This document shows positions 4,119 through 7,024 of a DNA stretch of 7,024 nt, piece by piece. Below the pieces are notes generated by a model, which did no database searches, was not told the DNA's origin, and saw nothing but the letters and a program-made list of their open reading frames with translations. This DNA is from an uncultured euryarchaeote (GTDB lineage Archaea > Thermoplasmatota > Poseidoniia > Poseidoniales > Poseidoniaceae), in NCBI GenBank assembly GCA_937892665.1, contig CALBJF010000222.1, forward strand, positions 1 through 7,024. The letters are read 5' to 3'. The position numbers and the translations under genes are program-made. Each line of letters opens with the position of its first letter. Positions within the stretch are counted from its first letter, which is position 1.

Positions 4119-7024
4119 ATGTTTCTAAAAGCACTTGAAATGGAGAACTTCAAATCGTTTCGTGGAGAGGTAGTAATACCTCTTGATCGTGGCTTTTCAG
4201 CGATTACTGGTCCAAATGGATCTGGCAAATCCAACTGTGGAGATGGCATCCAATTTGTATTGGGACCTAAATCAACACGAACCATTCGTGCTCAAAACAC
4301 AAAGCAATTGATGTTTAATGGTGCTGAAGGATACAAACCTGCTCGTAATTGTACGGTGACATTGGTATTTGGAAATCCTATTTTGTCAAGCGGAAGACGA
4401 CGCCTCCCTATTGAAAACGATGAAGTTCGCATGACTCGATCAATTCGATTGACTGCTTCTGATAACGTGGTTTCCTCATACTTACTTGATGGAGAAGAAA
4501 GTTCTCAGAAATCGTTTCACCGTTTACTCAATGCAGCAAATGCACGCCCTGATGGTTACAATATTGTACTTCAAGGCGACGTAACGGGCTTGGCTCGAAT
4601 GACTCCGATTGAACGCCGCAGAGTTCTCGATGGGGTTGCTGGTGTAACATCTTATGATGATGAAATTCGTAAAGCTAAGAAACAACAGGACAACGTAGAT
4701 TCCTATCTTGAACGAATTGGTATGCTCCAAGAAGAGCAACAAGTCCGCCTCAAGGAACTCTCAGAAGAGCGGAAGATTGCTGTTAAGGCTCAATCCATTA
4801 CAGACGAACTCACTCTTTCCCGCTCTCAACGATATCAAGCCATGTACGCCAGTTTACAATTTGAACTTCAACACCAAATCCAAGAACAACTGAGGTATGT
4901 AGAAGAAGCCTCTGTCCTCGAAGAAGAAGTCAAAGAAGGAAGTAAAACCCTTGTAAAACTAGATGATCGAATTGGTGAAATCCAAAAACAAATTGATGAT
5001 TTACTCGGTGGAGACGGGAATGCACTTTCCCAAGCCATTCACAGTTTGCGGGTTCAGGTTGACAGAGATAAAGACCGAATTGAAGATGCTAAACAAGCAG
5101 ATATCGATGATAATGAAGAACTCGAGACATCACTTGAACGCTACAATGAGGCTGCTAATGCCCTTGAATTATTACTTGCAGAAGTCAAAACCAGTAAGGC
5201 TCAACTTGAAGAATGCGAGCAAATGTTGGCTGAAGCACAATCTGAGGAGGATGAAGTTCGTTCACTTCTCGAAGGTTCAGGTAAGACCAATGCTGAACTC
5301 AATAGAGCACTAGGCGATGCAATCGGGGTACTCGAAGAAGCCAAAAAAGCGGTCGCTTCAGCTCAATCAGAAGTTGATAGGACTGCTGCTAAGGTCGAAC
5401 TCATCGCATCTTCTCTTGGAAAAGCAGAAGAAAAGTTCGAAGAATCTCGGCTTGAACTTGAAGAAAAAGAAGCCGAATTCAAAGCCATTAGCGGCTCTGG
5501 TAAGAAAGTCGATCGCTCTTCCTTAACACAAGGCATCATCGATTCAGAGAAAGCAGAATCAAGGCTACTTGGGGAAAACGCGGCAATTGAACGGAGAATG
5601 ACGGAAACAGAGCGTCAACTTCGCTCTGCCAGAGCAGAACTTGAATCCAAATCGAATTCGAAAGGAATGGCTGGAGGAGCAGCAGCAGTGCTCGGAGCAC
5701 GAGATCGTGGTGAATTGAGAGGTGTTATTGGCACCATTGCCGAATTATGTGGTCCAATCAACGCTGAGCATGAAACCGCTCTTGCAACGGCATTTGGCGG
5801 GGCTATGACCTCTGTTGTGGTTGATTCAGACCAAGTTGCTGCTGAATCTATTCGATGGCTTGCTCAGCGAAAAGCAGGCAGAGCCACCTTCCTTCCACTG
5901 AATAAATTAACAGCAAACCGAGCCGGTGGAAAGGCAATGATGGTTGCCAGAAAACCAGGAGTTATCGGATTTGCATACGAACTTCTCGAATATGATCCGC
6001 GAATCGATGCGGCAATAAAATTCGCTCTTCGAAATACTCTCATCGTCGACAGCATGGAGATCGCTCGACAAAACATGGGTGGGGTCAGACTTGTAACAAT
6101 GAGAGGCGACATTACCGAAGCTGGTGGTGCAATGGTCGGAGGCTCACGTGCACGTATGTCCGTTGGATTTGGTGGAGGAATTGCAGGTGCAAAAGAAGTC
6201 GAGCGACTCTCCTCTGAGATTGAACGTCTTCGTCTCATGTCGGATACTGTCTCTGCGGCACTTGTGGATGTGCGTTCTGAACAGAAATCATTGCGAAACC
6301 AAATTAACGAACTTGCAAACGAAGAGGGCACGCTCAAGCGAGAAACACTTCGAGCAGAACTCTCAACATTCAAGAAAACTCATGCGACCCTAATTGGCGA
6401 AGTTGGACAATTAAAAGAACAACTGCAAACCCTTGAAACGCTTGGTGGCGTACAACTCGAAGCCTTGGACACTGCTGAATGCAGTGTGGCTGATGCTGAG
6501 ATTGTCCGTACGAATGCCCACAATGCGCTTGAAGATGCAAGTCCTCAGCATTTGAAAGATCGATTACATGAATCAACTGTGAAGCGAACCAAGGCTGAAG
6601 GAATTCGGTCGAATGCAGAGGTCACCTTGAAAGGTGCTTCTGAACGTAAAGAATTACTTACAAACGGCGCTAATGGTGAGAAAGAACGAATTTCACAACT
6701 CGAAGGAGGTCTGTTAACCAGGGCAGAATCAGTGGTAGGGTTGAAAGAATCAATTCGAACCAATGGAGATGTTCTTGCAGAAAAGGAAGCAGAACGGGCT
6801 CAATATCTTGAGGAGAATAAGGGACTTGAAGATGAGCGATTAGAATTAGTTGAAGAGCGTGTAGGTCTTAATTCCTCCCTGACTCAAAAAGGCAATCAGG
6901 CTCGAAGCCACCGTAATCTCTCTTCGGAATTCGAACGTACTATTCAACAAAAACGACAGGAACTTCATGGCGTAGAAATGGACATGGGAGCCACTGGAAT
7001 TGAACCTGCAGAAGAAGGAACAGT
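4119..7024 (+). CDS. smc: Chromosome segregation/condensation ATPase SMC, N-terminal 968 residues (3' end outside window)
   Basis: SMC dimers form an ATP-driven ring with kleisin (ScpA) partners that compacts and segregates the chromosome. The frame has no stop from the ATG at 4119 to the window end. Earlier in-frame codons back to a TAA at 4056 include no ATG, GTG or TTG, so this start is secure. The N-terminal ATPase head carries Walker A GPNGSGKSN (31-39, Lys37), FVLG (46-49), the R-loop Arg57 and the Q-loop motif VLQGDV with Gln152, then RRRVLDGVAGV (166-176). A first coiled-coil arm, rich in Glu, Lys and Leu, runs from about 182 to 525, with glycine breaks at 297-300 and 459-461. The hinge spans about 535-676, from GVIGTIAEL through GVIGFAYELLEYDPR and MRGDITEAGGAMVGGS. 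A second arm follows. Whole SMCs have about 1150-1200 residues, so roughly 200 are missing, including the LSGG signature, Walker B and D-loop. LQGD and FVLG mark the archaeal type. No CxxC zinc hook, so not Rad50. Confidence 0.96.
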   Translation, partial: MFLKALEMENFKSFRGEVVIPLDRGFSAITGPNGSGKSNCGDGIQFVLGPKSTRTIRAQNTKQLMFNGAEGYKPARNCTVTLVFGNPILSSGRRRLPIENDEVRMTRSIRLTASDNVVSSYLLDGEESSQKSFHRLLNAANARPDGYNIVLQGDVTGLARMTPIERRRVLDGVAGVTSYDDEIRKAKKQQDNVDSYLERIGMLQEEQQVRLKELSEERKIAVKAQSITDELTLSRSQRYQAMYASLQFELQHQIQEQLRYVEEASVLEEEVKEGSKTLVKLDDRIGEIQKQIDDLLGGDGNALSQAIHSLRVQVDRDKDRIEDAKQADIDDNEELETSLERYNEAANALELLLAEVKTSKAQLEECEQMLAEAQSEEDEVRSLLEGSGKTNAELNRALGDAIGVLEEAKKAVASAQSEVDRTAAKVELIASSLGKAEEKFEESRLELEEKEAEFKAISGSGKKVDRSSLTQGIIDSEKAESRLLGENAAIERRMTETERQLRSARAELESKSNSKGMAGGAAAVLGARDRGELRGVIGTIAELCGPINAEHETALATAFGGAMTSVVVDSDQVAAESIRWLAQRKAGRATFLPLNKLTANRAGGKAMMVARKPGVIGFAYELLEYDPRIDAAIKFALRNTLIVDSMEIARQNMGGVRLVTMRGDITEAGGAMVGGSRARMSVGFGGGIAGAKEVERLSSEIERLRLMSDTVSAALVDVRSEQKSLRNQINELANEEGTLKRETLRAELSTFKKTHATLIGEVGQLKEQLQTLETLGGVQLEALDTAECSVADAEIVRTNAHNALEDASPQHLKDRLHESTVKRTKAEGIRSNAEVTLKGASERKELLTNGANGEKERISQLEGGLLTRAESVVGLKESIRTNGDVLAEKEAERAQYLEENKGLEDERLELVEERVGLNSSLTQKGNQARSHRNLSSEFERTIQQKRQELHGVEMDMGATGIEPAEEGT

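Noticed and set aside
5864..6373. A 169-codon open frame on the minus strand
   Set aside because: It lies fully within the smc hinge and second-arm coding region. Its Ser/Arg/Pro-rich translation shows no domain, and the + strand frame there has clear hinge motifs.
4119..7024. Rad50, MukB or RecN instead of SMC
   Set aside because: The centre is a globular SMC hinge with GVIG and GGS motifs, not a CxxC hook. The LQGD Q-loop motif and head sequence are those of SMC.

Overview
The window looks like ordinary chromosomal DNA from an archaeon, most likely a euryarchaeote near Thermoplasmatota, perhaps a marine Poseidoniales (Marine Group II) type. The main reason is the SMC protein: it has the archaeal/eukaryotic-style LQGD Q-loop motif and an FVLG Walker A helix, where bacterial SMCs usually have GQG and WVLG. 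Supporting points are a T-run rather than a hairpin after one gene, start sites with weak or no Shine-Dalgarno, and a first gene rich in N-glycosylation sequons. The lineage is inferred from motifs and memory of the families, not from a search.

Layout. (1) Positions 1-636, + strand: the C-terminal 211 residues of an unrecognised protein that looks secreted or surface-exposed. (2) 638-1564, +: a ketopantoate reductase (PanE/ApbA family), coupled to gene 1 with a 1-nt gap and a clear ribosome binding site inside gene 1. (3) 1545-3149, - strand: a complete L-aspartate oxidase (NadB), convergent with panE and overlapping it by 20 nt. (4) 3150-3234: an 85-nt divergent promoter region. (5) 3235-3993, +: an unrecognised four-helix membrane protein with a cytoplasmic coiled segment and a C-terminal four-cysteine zinc-knuckle-like motif. 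(6) 3994-4118: an intergenic region with a T-run terminator and promoter-like AT elements. (7) 4119-7024, +: the first 968 residues of the chromosome structural-maintenance ATPase SMC (N-terminal head, first arm, hinge, start of second arm), cut by the window end before the C-terminal head.

Functionally this is a housekeeping neighbourhood: one CoA/pantothenate-type enzyme, one NAD biosynthesis enzyme, one chromosome-organising ATPase and two uncharacterised proteins. Cofactor genes and smc sit in separate transcription units, so no shared pathway is implied. I see no mobile element, CRISPR array, tRNA, rRNA, toxin-antitoxin pair or defence cassette. The parts most worth a second look are the membrane/zinc-knuckle protein, the sequon-rich first protein, the 20-nt convergent overlap, and the promoter-like sequence in front of smc.
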